Source of the DNA: a bacterium
GTDB lineage: Bacteria > Patescibacteriota > Minisyncoccia > Phycocordibacterales > UBA9973
Assembly: GCA_021831595.1 (NCBI GenBank)
Contig: JAKBMK010000015.1
Coordinates: 1-60,584 of the forward strand
Direction of reading: 5' to 3'
DNA length: 60,584 nucleotides
Below, piece by piece: positions 14,692-23,428 of this stretch. Position numbers and translations under genes: made by a program. Below the pieces are notes generated by a model. The model did not search any database, was not told the origin of the DNA, and saw only the letters and a program-made list of their open reading frames with translations. The number at the start of each line of letters is the position of its first letter. The stretch's first letter is position 1.

Positions 14692-15405
14692 ATGAATAAA
14701 ACTATTAAAATAATTTTTGCATTGATATTTATTATTGTCGCGGGTCTTGGTATTTTCTTCTATTATCAGAAATCTAATAATGGGCAATCGGATACTAAAG
14801 AAACAGTTCCAGAAGAATCTATCGTTGGTACTTATATAGGGCATTTGGCAAATGATGTATACATCCTTACTATCTCATCCGAGCAGAGCGAGTCTGTATC
14901 TGGAACACTTGATATTAAAAATTTTGAGAAGGATAGCTCGACCGGTAATTTGAAGGGGACTTACAAGAATGGAATAATACTAGCCGACTACACGTTTCAA
15001 TCAGAGGGGATGGAGTCTACTAGCTGGGTAGCATTCAAGAAAACTACTGATGGATTCATACGAGGATTTGGTGATGTTGGACCAGAGACGAAAGCAGAGT
15101 CTATAGATATAAATAAATTAACTTTTGACTCATCTGTAGTTTATAAATTTTCAAATACGATTGTGAATAAAGTTGTCTTCAGTTGCAAAGAGGGGAAGAA
15201 TATCAAAGCCGACTTCTATAAAGATCGAGTATATGTTTCCCTGTCTGATGGTAGAAATATGTCTTTGCCTCAAGTACTTTCCGGCTCTGGTGCTCGCTAT
15301 GTGAACTTTAACGAATCTATCGTATTTTGGAACAAAGGAGATACGGCTTTTGTAGACGAGAAGGGGACTATAACATACAAAGATTGTGTAGTAAAAAATA
15401 TTTAA
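14692..15405 (+). CDS. membrane-anchored protein with a C-terminal MliC-like domain
   Basis: A 237-residue protein anchored by one N-terminal helix (residues 5-25), with a Ser/Thr-rich linker and a beta-rich middle region. The C-terminal ~75 residues (from VVFSCKEGKNIKADFY) fit the MliC/PliC lysozyme-inhibitor domain: a first Cys, a strand with VSLSDGRNMSLPQ, the signature SGARYVN, then VFWNKGDTAFV and a closing Cys. MliC proteins protect the cell wall from host lysozyme. TACAAT (14680-14685) is six bases from the ATG, so a leaderless mRNA is likely. The middle region could be a separate domain I do not recognise. Confidence 0.65.
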   Translation: MNKTIKIIFALIFIIVAGLGIFFYYQKSNNGQSDTKETVPEESIVGTYIGHLANDVYILTISSEQSESVSGTLDIKNFEKDSSTGNLKGTYKNGIILADYTFQSEGMESTSWVAFKKTTDGFIRGFGDVGPETKAESIDINKLTFDSSVVYKFSNTIVNKVVFSCKEGKNIKADFYKDRVYVSLSDGRNMSLPQVLSGSGARYVNFNESIVFWNKGDTAFVDEKGTITYKDCVVKNI

Positions 15406-15438
15406 GTCATATTTGACAAAAGTTTCTATAGGATGATA

Positions 15439-15467
15439 TTGACATAATGTTACAAATATGCTATTAT
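15439..15467 (+). promoter_or_regulatory. consensus promoter of twin-stem leader 2
   Basis: TTGACA (15439-15444), a 17-base spacer ending ATATGC, TATTAT (15462-15467). The -10 neighbourhood is the same as at 19500. Confidence 0.85.
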
Positions 15468-15492
15468 ATAAGAGTAATTGCTCCTTGATATA

Positions 15493-15582
15493 TGATTTAT
15501 ATTCAAGGATTTATTTGAATTGCTTTGAAGTTCTATATGGAATTTAAAGTAATTCAAATAAGTCTAACAAATTAATAAATCA
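15493..15582 (+). promoter_or_regulatory. 5' leader with nested stems 2
   Basis: The outer stem is TGATTTAT (15493-15500) with ATAAATCA (15575-15582). The inner stem is 16 bp with one G-U pair (15511-15526 with 15546-15561). The ATG at 15589 follows the outer 3' arm by six bases and has only an A-run before it. Confidence 0.6.
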
Positions 15583-15588
15583 AAAAAA

Positions 15589-16713
15589 ATGAAAAAAACG
15601 ATTGTTTTAATTTTTTTGTTTATCTTCAATTGTCAAACTGATATGTTTGCCAAAGTTGGGGGTGGTATTAGTAGTGGCGCTAGAAGTAGCAGTTTCAGAT
15701 CTAGCAGCTATCGTAGTAGCAGTAGTAGTAGCAAAATTCGATCAAGCAGTTCTTCTTCGAGTTCAAAAACTACTAGGGTTAGTAGCAAAAACTATTCCAA
15801 GGTTGGATCTGGTGGATCAAGAGGGATAAGAAGTTTCAAAAAGACTTCAACATCTACAAAATCGATCAGTAAGTACACAAGCAGTAAACCATTTGCAAAG
15901 CCAAAGACGATTACTACTTCAAAGTATGCACATCATCAGGTTTCTTTTGTCTACACGCGGCCGGTAATATTTTACAACCCGTACTATTATCACTCTTCTT
16001 ACCATTCTTATCGTCCTGATAGTGCAAAGGTGGATACCACTGCATTTCCAGGTTTTGGAAAGGGTAAATCAGGCGGTGCTGGTGCCTCAGCTTCTTTTGC
16101 AGATTCTCTGCAAAAGCATACAAGCAAAGACACTCTCGAAATCACCGATCTCCAGCCGATAAATTATTTGTCGGATTATGCCAGTATTATTCCGGATAAA
16201 GATGAAGCAAAGATTAATTCCATCATCCGTCATTACAAAAAGAAGACTGGTGTTGAAATAGCTGTGCTAACAATTCCGACCCTAGGAGACGAAATTGATA
16301 TGGAGGATTATATCCAAGTCATATTCGATAAGTGGGGTGTAGGAGAATCTGGAGTGAACAATGGAGTTTTGATGATTATCTCGTCCGAAGATGAAATCTT
16401 GAGAATTCAGCCTGGTTATGGGATGGAAGAGTTTCTTCCAGACATTACTTGCCGTCAGATTGAAGACGAGATCACTATCCCATTATGTGAAAAAGAACAG
16501 TGGGAGGAAGCCGTTACAAGTTCGGTGAATGATATTATCAAAAGACTTGGTGATAAACCAGTTGAGATAATGAAGCAAGAACTTGCGGCTAGAAAGAAAA
16601 AACAGCACGAAGAGATGATGAATGTAATGTATATTACATTCGAAGTCTTGGGTGTATTTGCCCTAGCTATCATTGCTTTTTTTATTTTTAAGAAGAAAAC
16701 TCGCGACTATTAA
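15589..16713 (+). CDS. exported TPM-domain (TLP18.3/Psb32-like) protein
   Basis: A 374-residue exported protein. The signal peptide (1-21, ending MFA) is followed by a long Ser/Lys/Arg-rich low-complexity region (25-110) and a linker. The TPM domain (about 190-330) starts LSDYASIIPDKDEAKINSI and contains GVEIAVLTIPTLG, KWGVGESGVNNGVLMII and the acidic late motif of the family. A transmembrane helix near 348-368 anchors the C-terminus. TPM domains occur as phosphatase-like or membrane-quality-control modules. The gene has its own promoter, twin-stem leader and terminator. Confidence 0.78.
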   Translation: MKKTIVLIFLFIFNCQTDMFAKVGGGISSGARSSSFRSSSYRSSSSSSKIRSSSSSSSSKTTRVSSKNYSKVGSGGSRGIRSFKKTSTSTKSISKYTSSKPFAKPKTITTSKYAHHQVSFVYTRPVIFYNPYYYHSSYHSYRPDSAKVDTTAFPGFGKGKSGGAGASASFADSLQKHTSKDTLEITDLQPINYLSDYASIIPDKDEAKINSIIRHYKKKTGVEIAVLTIPTLGDEIDMEDYIQVIFDKWGVGESGVNNGVLMIISSEDEILRIQPGYGMEEFLPDITCRQIEDEITIPLCEKEQWEEAVTSSVNDIIKRLGDKPVEIMKQELAARKKKQHEEMMNVMYITFEVLGVFALAIIAFFIFKKKTRDY

Positions 16714-16750
16714 TCGCCTTTCATAGAAAATCGTTGAAAGGCGATTTTCT
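16712..16750. terminator. terminator of the TPM gene
   Basis: AATCGCCTTTCA and TGAAAGGCGATT form a 12-bp stem followed by TTCTTTTG; it overlaps the stop codon. Confidence 0.85.
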
Positions 16751-16826
16751 TTTGCTTGGAGATAATCTGAAATTCCCAACGACGACAACGGGTATCGTTG
16801 AGAATTTAGTTTTATTTTAAAATTAT

Positions 16827-17126
16827 TTATTGATTAGATGGGTTTATTGGTTCCTTTTTAGTCATCAGGTTTTTGAATCCCCATGCTACGAGGAAGAATC
16901 CAACAGTAAGGATTGAACGATGTATAAGGTGTACGTCGAATACATTGTTATCAAAAAACATAAGCCCTGCAGTTTCAACCATCTGAGAAAACCCAATAAT
17001 AACAATTCCGTAACCAACTTGTGATAAAGATCTTCCTATCTCACCTCCGTAACCTATTAATTTGAAGAGAACCCAAATTGATAATAAAGCTATTAATACA
17101 TCGAACAATATAGTCATATTTTCCAT
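16827..17126 (-). CDS. small membrane protein, 99 aa
   Basis: Three hydrophobic helices separated by short loops (IAL/WVLFKLIGYGGE, IVIIGFSQMV, ILTVGFFLVAWGF), with a short basic tail. I choose the internal ATG at 17126 because TATAAT (17133-17138 on the minus strand) lies exactly six bases before it, the leaderless layout seen elsewhere here; an in-frame ATG at 17132 would fall too close. No family recognised. Confidence 0.55.
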   Translation of the reverse strand: MENMTILFDVLIALLSIWVLFKLIGYGGEIGRSLSQVGYGIVIIGFSQMVETAGLMFFDNNVFDVHLIHRSILTVGFFLVAWGFKNLMTKKEPINPSNQ

Positions 17127-17218
17127 GCTCATATTATACTACAGTTTCTTTTAATAATAAAAGTTTTTGTTATATATGGTGTTTTAAACAAGCCATTATT
17201 TTATGATATAATAAACAC

Positions 17219-17599
17219 ATGGGAGAAATTATACGATTTGATTTTAATAAAAATAAAAAGGTTGATAACAGTGAAGAAGATTCAAAAATACCTAAGGCTG
17301 TTGGAGTTGATACTGGGGTCAGTCTTAGTGAAGAAAACAAGATCAAAGAAAATGATATCTTGTTTAAAAAGTTTGTCCACTTTGTCATTTCTGATGCACA
17401 TAAAAGATTTAAAAATTTAGAAATCAAACAGCTGCCATACAATGAAGCCAAGAATCTTGTAAAGGACTATACCAATGAACAACTTGTAAACTGGATTGTA
17501 AATAGTAATGAAAGCGATTGGGTCGCAAAGCCGTCTTTTTATAAGGCTGTTTATTTTGAAATAAAGAGTAGATTACCAGATCGTTATAATAAAGAATAA
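17219..17599 (+). CDS. hypothetical soluble protein, 126 aa
   Basis: A charged protein with an acidic, disordered-looking start and a helical C-terminal half (EAKNLVKDYTNEQLVNWI, YFEIKSRLPDRY). No family recognised. TATAAT (17207-17212) is six bases from the ATG, so the mRNA is probably leaderless. It ends four bases before the DUF1003 gene, implying one transcript. Confidence 0.55.
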   Translation: MGEIIRFDFNKNKKVDNSEEDSKIPKAVGVDTGVSLSEENKIKENDILFKKFVHFVISDAHKRFKNLEIKQLPYNEAKNLVKDYTNEQLVNWIVNSNESDWVAKPSFYKAVYFEIKSRLPDRYNKE

Positions 17600-17603
17600 T
17601 TAT

Positions 17604-18047
17604 ATGAAAGATAATAAAAAAGAGGCGACACAAGAAGAAGCAAAGACATGGCATGAAAAGCATAAACGAGCTATGACAATAGGGGATCGCATTGCAGATA
17701 GTGTAGCAAACAATATGGGATCTTGGAGATTCATTATCCTCCAAACTATATTTGTTGTTTTATGGATGACTCTAAATATTATTGCTCTCATAAGTCATTG
17801 GGATCCATATCCCTTTATCTTGTTGAACTTAATTTTTTCAACTCAGGCTGCTTATGCCGCTCCTATAATTATGATGGCTCAGAATCGCCAGAATGAGCGT
17901 GATCGTCACCAAGCTCAGAGTGATTATGAGACAAATCTCAAGGCAAAAGTAGAGATAGAAAATCTTCAGAAAGAAATTTATAGTATGGATAATGAAAAGC
18001 TGGAAAAAATCATTGAACTTCTTACAGAGATTAAAAATTCTAAATAA
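17604..18047 (+). CDS. DUF1003 membrane protein
   Basis: A 147-residue protein with the DUF1003 signature: RIADSVANNMGSWRFI, then two membrane helices with WMTLNI and WDPYPFILLNLIFSTQAAYA, then the conserved MMAQNRQNERDRHQAQSDYE and a coiled-coil tail. The family is widespread and of unknown function, possibly associated with the inner face of the membrane. Length is normal for the family. Confidence 0.88.
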   Translation: MKDNKKEATQEEAKTWHEKHKRAMTIGDRIADSVANNMGSWRFIILQTIFVVLWMTLNIIALISHWDPYPFILLNLIFSTQAAYAAPIIMMAQNRQNERDRHQAQSDYETNLKAKVEIENLQKEIYSMDNEKLEKIIELLTEIKNSK

Positions 18048-18066
18048 ATATTAATTAATTCCTAAT

Positions 18067-18100
18067 AAATACCACATTCTTGACAGAATGTGGTATTTAT
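18067..18100 (+). terminator. terminator of the DUF1003 gene
   Basis: AAATACCACATTCT and AGAATGTGGTATTT form a 14-bp stem around TGAC. Confidence 0.85.
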
Positions 18101-18149
18101 GCTAATTTGAGCAAGATATATAATTGTTCAATTTTAAATAAGAATCAAA

Positions 18150-18479
18150 ATGAGAAACACAGATTTGACCGTAGACGCGATTCTCAAACAACTGAAGAGT
18201 AAAAAGCGGGATTATCCATCATGTATGTTGATCAACGAAATCGGTATCATGTGTACAGAGGAGAAAAATAAAGATGCAGAAAAGGCCCTTCTTTCTTTCC
18301 TCGATGACGTAGAGGCTGCGTTCCGAGCAATTTCGTTTTGTTTCCTTTATACAGACGAAGAGATGCAAAAGAAGCATCATGAAGTGTTGGCAGAATTCCG
18401 GACGAGACCAGAGAACCAAACCGTCAATTTAGACATCGACGTCATGCTTCTCAACTTCAAGCACAGAGCTGTCTTGTAG
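18150..18479 (+). CDS. hypothetical protein, 109 aa
   Basis: A small soluble protein with an N-terminal helix rich in Lys, a conserved-looking CMLINEIGIMCTEE stretch and a charged helical middle. I do not recognise it. It is flanked by a terminator on the left and a weak hairpin on the right (CAGCCGTTGG region near 18508), so it is another single-gene unit. Confidence 0.5.
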   Translation: MRNTDLTVDAILKQLKSKKRDYPSCMLINEIGIMCTEEKNKDAEKALLSFLDDVEAAFRAISFCFLYTDEEMQKKHHEVLAEFRTRPENQTVNLDIDVMLLNFKHRAVL

Positions 18480-18613
18480 TGTCATCTCAAAAAAGAAGAA
18501 AATGCACAGCCGTTGGAAATTCCAGCGGCTTTGTTGTTTTTGACTAATAAATAGGTATATGGTACGTTGAAAATAAGAGAAATTTTATTGTTTAATTTAA
18601 TAAATATACAATT

Positions 18614-19423
18614 ATGGCAATGCCAAAAAATTTGTTCCTTGTCCGTCATGGGCAATCAGAAGGGAACCTAGTTCGCAAGCAATTTGAAGAATCTAAAGAT
18701 GAATCCTTGTACTCGAAAGAGTTCTTGGGTTTGCATGAGTCTGAGTATTTGCTTACAGAGCTCGGTATCAGTCAGGCGAAGAAAGCAGGAGAGTGGTTTG
18801 TTCAAAACAACTTCACTTCTTTTTTTAGAATGCTTGTCTCAAACAACGTGAGAGCAATGCAAACTGCTGTTTATCTTGGCCTTCCAAATGCTTCGTGGAT
18901 GATGGATTATAATCTTCGTGAAAGAGATGGAGGTTTGTTCAATGCTATTACTCCAAGCGAGAGAGATTCAGAGTATGCTAATGAACAAAAGTTCTATGAC
19001 AGTCAGCCATTTTTATTCCGTCCACCTCAAGGAGAAAGTATCGCTGATGTGTGCATGCGGGTCAAAATTGTCCTAGATACACTCGCTCGAGAATGTGATG
19101 GGAAGAATGTGATCATTGTAAATCATGGTCACGTGATGAGAACTTTTAAGATTGTGCTTGAGAGGTATTCTCTCAATACTGCAAATGATTATCTTTCCAC
19201 AGAAGAAGAATGGGGGAGAGTTCCAAACTGTGCCATCATTCAATTCACAAGAGAGAATCCATTCGATAAAAGTCAGGGGCTCTCTGATAGTTTCGGATGG
19301 GTACGTATGATTCGTCCTGCCGGAGGTGGTCCACTCGAAGATCCATTTGTTCCCATTGAAAGAAAGAAGTATTCCAATGAAGAACTGTTGGAAGAAGCTC
19401 TAAAAAACAGAAATGTTTTGTAA
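18614..19423 (+). CDS. histidine phosphatase family protein (phosphoglycerate mutase-like)
   Basis: A 269-residue member of the RHG phosphatase superfamily. FLVRHGQSEGN places the catalytic His at residue 12. VNHGHVMRT carries the second catalytic His, and an acidic residue in LRERDGG completes the site. The family transfers or removes phosphate on sugars, nucleotides or proteins, and the substrate cannot be told from sequence. The protein is longer than a minimal PhoE/GpmB-type enzyme, with an insertion around residues 25-50 and an extended C-terminus. Confidence 0.83.
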   Translation: MAMPKNLFLVRHGQSEGNLVRKQFEESKDESLYSKEFLGLHESEYLLTELGISQAKKAGEWFVQNNFTSFFRMLVSNNVRAMQTAVYLGLPNASWMMDYNLRERDGGLFNAITPSERDSEYANEQKFYDSQPFLFRPPQGESIADVCMRVKIVLDTLARECDGKNVIIVNHGHVMRTFKIVLERYSLNTANDYLSTEEEWGRVPNCAIIQFTRENPFDKSQGLSDSFGWVRMIRPAGGGPLEDPFVPIERKKYSNEELLEEALKNRNVL

Positions 19424-19428
19424 TTAGG

Positions 19429-19462
19429 TAAAGGCAGTATGGTCAAAAATACTGCCTTTATT
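19429..19462 (+). terminator. terminator of the phosphatase gene
   Basis: TAAAGGCAGTAT and ATACTGCCTTTA form a 12-bp stem. Confidence 0.85.
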
Positions 19463-19476
19463 AATTTTATGCATCA

Positions 19477-19505
19477 TTGACAAAACACTATAAATATGCT
19501 ATTAT
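19477..19505 (+). promoter_or_regulatory. consensus promoter of twin-stem leader 3
   Basis: TTGACA (19477-19482), 17-base spacer ending ATATGC, TATTAT (19500-19505); same arrangement as at 15439. Confidence 0.85.
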
Positions 19506-19529
19506 ACCGGGGTATTTAGTTCTTTAACA

Positions 19530-19622
19530 TTGGATTTAAGTCTTAGTTTATTTGAATAATTTTGGGCTTCTGAGGAGGAGTTTGGAATTATTCAAATAAA
19601 CTATTTATTAACTTAAATCCAA
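19530..19622 (+). promoter_or_regulatory. 5' leader with nested stems 3
   Basis: The outer stem is TTGGATTTAAG (19530-19540) with CTTAAATCCAA (19612-19622). The inner stem is a perfect 17 bp (19545-19561 with 19586-19602), and its loop contains GAGGAGGAG, a strong Shine-Dalgarno-like string 46 or more bases from the ATG. The ATG at 19627 lies four bases after the outer arm. Confidence 0.7.
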
Positions 19623-19626
19623 AAAA

Positions 19627-20904
19627 ATGAAAATTATTAAAGTACAAGTGTTAGATGCAATGTTGCGTATTTGGGAAGATGCCAACGTCTATGGAGAGTT
19701 TTGTTTTCAGAACTACCACAGGATGAATGGAACCGGTCAGCCACTGAACAATCTGAAGGTTCAACCTGGCTCTGAAATGAGTATGAATGGAGTATTTCTG
19801 TTCCGAGCTATCAACAACTACAAGAGTCTTCGGACTTTGTTAGAAATCAACAAAGAGCCAGTGAATTATTATGCTTTTCTTCCAAGAGTTCCAAAACTAT
19901 TGAGAGAAGATATTGGTGATGATCGGGAGCTTTTTGCTGAAATGATAGAGATGGGAGGAGTTCTTCTTTTTCCAATGTTTATTTCAAAGTGGATGTTTGG
20001 AAAGAAAGTTTTTTCGGTGGATGAAGAAGCCGAGATACCTTTTCTCCCCGTTCAGAAAGGAAACTACTTGAATGCTTTGCCTTACGATAATTTTATCATT
20101 AAAACAGAGAATTCATTCTTTGAACACTCTTCAGATAATGGTGAAATATCATTAACGTTTAAAACGATGATGGTAAGTCGGAAGGAAAAAGAAATTCAAA
20201 TCCTGATGATCCCGGACGAAATCGAAAGGTTTTGTAATAGCGACGAAGAGAGAAAGGAATTCGAAAAACTGACAATTCTCTCAAAGGGCAAAAATGATCA
20301 TGCTTATCAAAAAGAAAAAATGCATGCCATAAGACTCTTTGCAAAGGATGGTAATCTTGATTTTTTCGGAAACTTTTCTCCAGAGTCCATCTTTATACCT
20401 CGAGTGATTCGAGTAAATATGGAAACAGGGGAATATCCTTCTACTAACGATGGTGAAGCTGAGGGAATCGACAACTACAGCGAGTTCAATATTCGCTGGG
20501 CAGCAACTGTGTCATTCTTCAATGGCTTCTGTAAAATCATCTCGGAATTTAAAAACGCAAAAGGAATTCATCTCGAAACAGGCAGTGACCCGTACTTTGG
20601 TCCAAGACAAAATGGAGATTTTGACCTAGGTGTCCATCTGGATACTGAAGGCAATAAACTTAATTGGGACGAAGTTACCGAAGGACAGGTGATGCATTTG
20701 GTAAAAGAAGAGAGCAACGGCAAGACCTCTTTTGTTATTAGGAGAAGCTCAGAGAAATGCTTTCATCTTCGCAGGAGGCACGAACGCCATTATGTTCAAC
20801 CGGATAATTCTGTCAAAACGATTTTGGTCAAAGCTTGTCCGGTTAGACCAGACAAATTCCAAAGCAGTGGACAGCAAAGCGGAGCTTCTAATGTGAGAGA
20901 CTAA
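19627..20904 (+). CDS. hypothetical protein, 425 aa
   Basis: A large soluble protein that I do not recognise. No membrane helix or signal peptide is evident. Visible features are a Glu-rich central part, a Trp/Phe-containing segment NIRWAATVSFFNGFC, and a basic His-rich stretch CFHLRRRHERHYVQPD close to a low-complexity tail (SSGQQSGAS). It is expressed from a consensus promoter through the best-paired of the three twin-stem leaders, so its translation is probably controlled. Confidence 0.6.
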   Translation: MKIIKVQVLDAMLRIWEDANVYGEFCFQNYHRMNGTGQPLNNLKVQPGSEMSMNGVFLFRAINNYKSLRTLLEINKEPVNYYAFLPRVPKLLREDIGDDRELFAEMIEMGGVLLFPMFISKWMFGKKVFSVDEEAEIPFLPVQKGNYLNALPYDNFIIKTENSFFEHSSDNGEISLTFKTMMVSRKEKEIQILMIPDEIERFCNSDEERKEFEKLTILSKGKNDHAYQKEKMHAIRLFAKDGNLDFFGNFSPESIFIPRVIRVNMETGEYPSTNDGEAEGIDNYSEFNIRWAATVSFFNGFCKIISEFKNAKGIHLETGSDPYFGPRQNGDFDLGVHLDTEGNKLNWDEVTEGQVMHLVKEESNGKTSFVIRRSSEKCFHLRRRHERHYVQPDNSVKTILVKACPVRPDKFQSSGQQSGASNVRD

Positions 20905-20942
20905 AAATTCTCTCTATATTTTCATTTTAATTGTTTAACAGG

Positions 20943-20975
20943 GGGCGCTCATAAAAGAAATGGAGCGCTCTTTTT
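20943..20975 (+). terminator. terminator of the 19627 gene
   Basis: GGGCGCTC and GAGCGCTC (8 bp, one wobble) followed by TTTTT. Confidence 0.8.
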
Positions 20976-20991
20976 GTGTTTTACTAAATAA

Positions 20992-21024
20992 AAAATGCGC
21001 ATCCTGATTAACAGGTGCGCATTT
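20992..21024. terminator. second terminator, also serves the minus-strand gene at 21050
   Basis: AAATGCGCA and TGCGCATTT arms with a 15-base loop, between convergent genes. Confidence 0.75.
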
Positions 21025-21049
21025 TCTGATGTTTGAAGAACTTTTGTTT

Positions 21050-21739
21050 TTAGACTAAGTTCTCGGGATTACCTACTTTCCAGGGTTTCCTGATTTTTTG
21101 AGCTGGAGTAACTTTAAGCCCTGATTTTTTTACTTTCTTTTTGTATCTGGCTGTATAAGCTCTCCTGACTTTTACAAACGCAGTAGCCTTGAGTGGTAAA
21201 CCAAAATCCCAAGGAAGGAAGACAGGCTTGTCTTCTGTGTGCCGGATATTGTTTCGGCAAATCCAGTAATACTGGCGTTTGTCATCCTTCTTTGCGATAT
21301 GCATCAAAGCTTGGCATTCCGGGCACAGTGGGCGATGCTCCACCTTCCATCGGCTAACCCAGGCATAACGCAGAAATTTCAAAATGAATCCTTTTGTTCT
21401 GCTGAATGGTTTAGCAAAATATTTTGCCTTATCTCCTTCAGTTATTAGATTCCATCCTGCGTCAGTTTCTTTATCCCTCCACTTTTTTGAAGCTTTGAGA
21501 TATGTAGTATGAAGAATAACAGTATAATTGTTACCCTTTTCTCTAGCCTTGTAGCTAAAGCTCACTTCTCTCCCGACTATTGGTCTTGGGGGAGATAAGT
21601 TCAAACGGAGAAACTCTTTCTTTGAGTCCCCAGTTGTGAATTCTCTGTAACCCATATCGAGGAGCATCCTTTCTATAAACAAGAAATCATCCTCGGTTAA
21701 AACCAATTCTTTTTCAGCCTTTTTTACTTTTGTGTCCAC
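21050..21739 (-). CDS. hypothetical protein with a zinc-ribbon-like motif
   Basis: A 229-residue basic protein. CPECQALMHIAKK followed about 19 residues after the first pair by YYWICRNNIRH gives a C-x2-C...C...H ribbon resembling the topoisomerase-type finger. The C-terminus is strongly basic (ARYKKKVKKSGLKV), consistent with nucleic-acid binding. I do not recognise the N-terminal ~100 residues. It stands alone on the minus strand. Confidence 0.55.
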   Translation of the reverse strand: MDTKVKKAEKELVLTEDDFLFIERMLLDMGYREFTTGDSKKEFLRLNLSPPRPIVGREVSFSYKAREKGNNYTVILHTTYLKASKKWRDKETDAGWNLITEGDKAKYFAKPFSRTKGFILKFLRYAWVSRWKVEHRPLCPECQALMHIAKKDDKRQYYWICRNNIRHTEDKPVFLPWDFGLPLKATAFVKVRRAYTARYKKKVKKSGLKVTPAQKIRKPWKVGNPENLV

Positions 21740-21925
21740 TGTGTACCTCCTTTGTTAAAGATTTATTTGTATTTTTTCTGATTATTCATTAATTTTATCG
21801 ATTTGTCAATTTTATGTTTATCTAGAATTCGTGGTCTCATGCTGTATTTTATTGATAAGAAAAAGTATATATGTTATTTTTAATAAACACACAATAAATT
21901 GAAACATTAATAAATAAAAAATAAA

Positions 21926-22720
21926 ATGGATAAAAAAGAAAATAATAAATCACAATCTTTAAATCAATCACAAGATATAAAATCACAAATTAAAAGCACG
22001 ACTGAAAACCTCGATGTTGCAACACTAGAGAAGCGTTTAGAGACCCTTGAGAATTATATAAACATATTGAATCATGATCTCAGAAGTCCACTGGCAACAA
22101 TCATTGGTTATTCGAGTTTTCTCATAGAAGATGAACTAACTAGAGAGGAGATAAAAAAATATTCTACAGTAATAAATAAAAGTGGAAAGAAAATGCTTCA
22201 AATGATGGAGAGTCATCTTTCTTTGGCCAAAATAGAGAGAGGTCATGAAGTCCAGGGCAAAAAGATGATAAAAACAGGAAGATTGATAGACAAGATAAAC
22301 AAAAACTTTCTAGAATTAATGAATCAGAAAAAGATAAATCTCATATTAAGAAATTTAGAGAATAGAGAAGTAGACATAAATCTTTTAGAAAAAAATATTT
22401 TAGTAGATGAGACTCTCATTTATTCTGTTGTAAATAATCTTATACGTAACGCTATTGATGCTTCGCTAAATAAAGAAGATGAGATAGATGTGAACATCTA
22501 CGAGTCGGACAATGTCTTACATTTGAATTTTTTCAATAAAGGAGAGATATCAAAAGAATTCCAAAAAAAGTTATTTAAAAAGTTTAGTAGTACGAAAAAG
22601 CATGGTACAGGGATAGGATTATACAGTGCTAGACTCATAGCCAGAGCACACCAAGGGGATGTCTTGTATGAACATGTCGAAGGGGGCACACGATTCATCT
22701 TGCAAATTCCTTTTGTCTAA
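21926..22720 (+). CDS. soluble histidine kinase (HisKA + HATPase)
   Basis: A 264-residue kinase without membrane helices or sensor domain. HDLRSPLATIIGY puts the phosphorylated His at residue 50. NNLIRNAIDAS is the N box and GTGIGLYSARLIARAH the G box. The first 30 residues are polar and Gln/Ser-rich, and a short coiled coil leads into HisKA. No response regulator is adjacent, so it is an orphan; the similar kinase at 26922 suggests a lineage-specific pair. Confidence 0.85.
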   Translation: MDKKENNKSQSLNQSQDIKSQIKSTTENLDVATLEKRLETLENYINILNHDLRSPLATIIGYSSFLIEDELTREEIKKYSTVINKSGKKMLQMMESHLSLAKIERGHEVQGKKMIKTGRLIDKINKNFLELMNQKKINLILRNLENREVDINLLEKNILVDETLIYSVVNNLIRNAIDASLNKEDEIDVNIYESDNVLHLNFFNKGEISKEFQKKLFKKFSSTKKHGTGIGLYSARLIARAHQGDVLYEHVEGGTRFILQIPFV

Positions 22721-22797
22721 ATTGACAATATCTGTATTTAGGAATATGGTTAGTAAAAATGATTTTAAAATATATTTAGATAATTAAAATAACCATT

Positions 22798-23373
22798 ATG
22801 GAAAAAGAAGAAAAGATTATCAAAATTGGGGCTTATAGTTTTAAGGAAATATTGAGTCCAGAGTTACTTGAGTCAGAGATTCAAAAAATAGCAAAGAGGA
22901 TCTCTCAAGATTATGTTTCTTCAGAAAATCTTGTGTTGCTTTTTGTCACGAACGGAGGTATGTACTTCGGTACAGCTTTGTCTATGGCGCTTCAAGATCT
23001 TGGAGTTTCTCATTATGTAGATACAGTTCGTATTAAGAGATATGTTGGTGATGGAGAAGCTACGACCGAAGTAAAAATTAGTAGCAAACCCTCACTTAAA
23101 CTCTCTGGCAAAGATGTAATTGTTGTGGAAGATCTGATCGATGAAGGTCTCACCATGAATTATCTCGATAACTATCTCAAAACCACAGAAGGAATGATTC
23201 CGAAGTCTGTGGAGTATTGTGTACTAGTCGAGAAGAAAGAACATGTAAAGCTTTCTTTTGATATTAAGTACTCGATTCTTGATAAGGCAGGACCACAGTG
23301 GCTTGTTGGTTTCGGTATGGATTCAAATTTTGGTTACAGAGGCCTGCGTGGCATTTATGCCAAGATAGACTAA
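22798..23373 (+). CDS. hpt: hypoxanthine-guanine phosphoribosyltransferase-like
   Basis: A 191-residue type I phosphoribosyltransferase. VIVVEDLIDEGLTMNYL (about 104-120) is the PRPP-binding motif with the paired acidic residues, and LLFVTNGGMYFGTALSMAL is the N-terminal loop region. The overall layout fits the HGPRT family of purine salvage (hypoxanthine or guanine plus PRPP to IMP or GMP). Convergent with GMP reductase just downstream, so two purine-interconversion genes adjoin. TAAAAT at 22785-22790 precedes the ATG by seven bases. Confidence 0.75.
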   Translation: MEKEEKIIKIGAYSFKEILSPELLESEIQKIAKRISQDYVSSENLVLLFVTNGGMYFGTALSMALQDLGVSHYVDTVRIKRYVGDGEATTEVKISSKPSLKLSGKDVIVVEDLIDEGLTMNYLDNYLKTTEGMIPKSVEYCVLVEKKEHVKLSFDIKYSILDKAGPQWLVGFGMDSNFGYRGLRGIYAKID

Positions 23374-23380
23374 TATCTAA

Positions 23381-23412
23381 AAACTCGTAAGGGCAATCCT
23401 TGCGAGTTTTTT
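23381..23412. terminator. bidirectional terminator between hpt and guaC
   Basis: AAACTCGTAAGG and CCTTGCGAGTTT form a 12-bp stem with one wobble; A-rich and T-rich flanks on both sides fit two convergent genes. Confidence 0.82.
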
Positions 23413-23428
23413 GATATTTAGATTGAAT

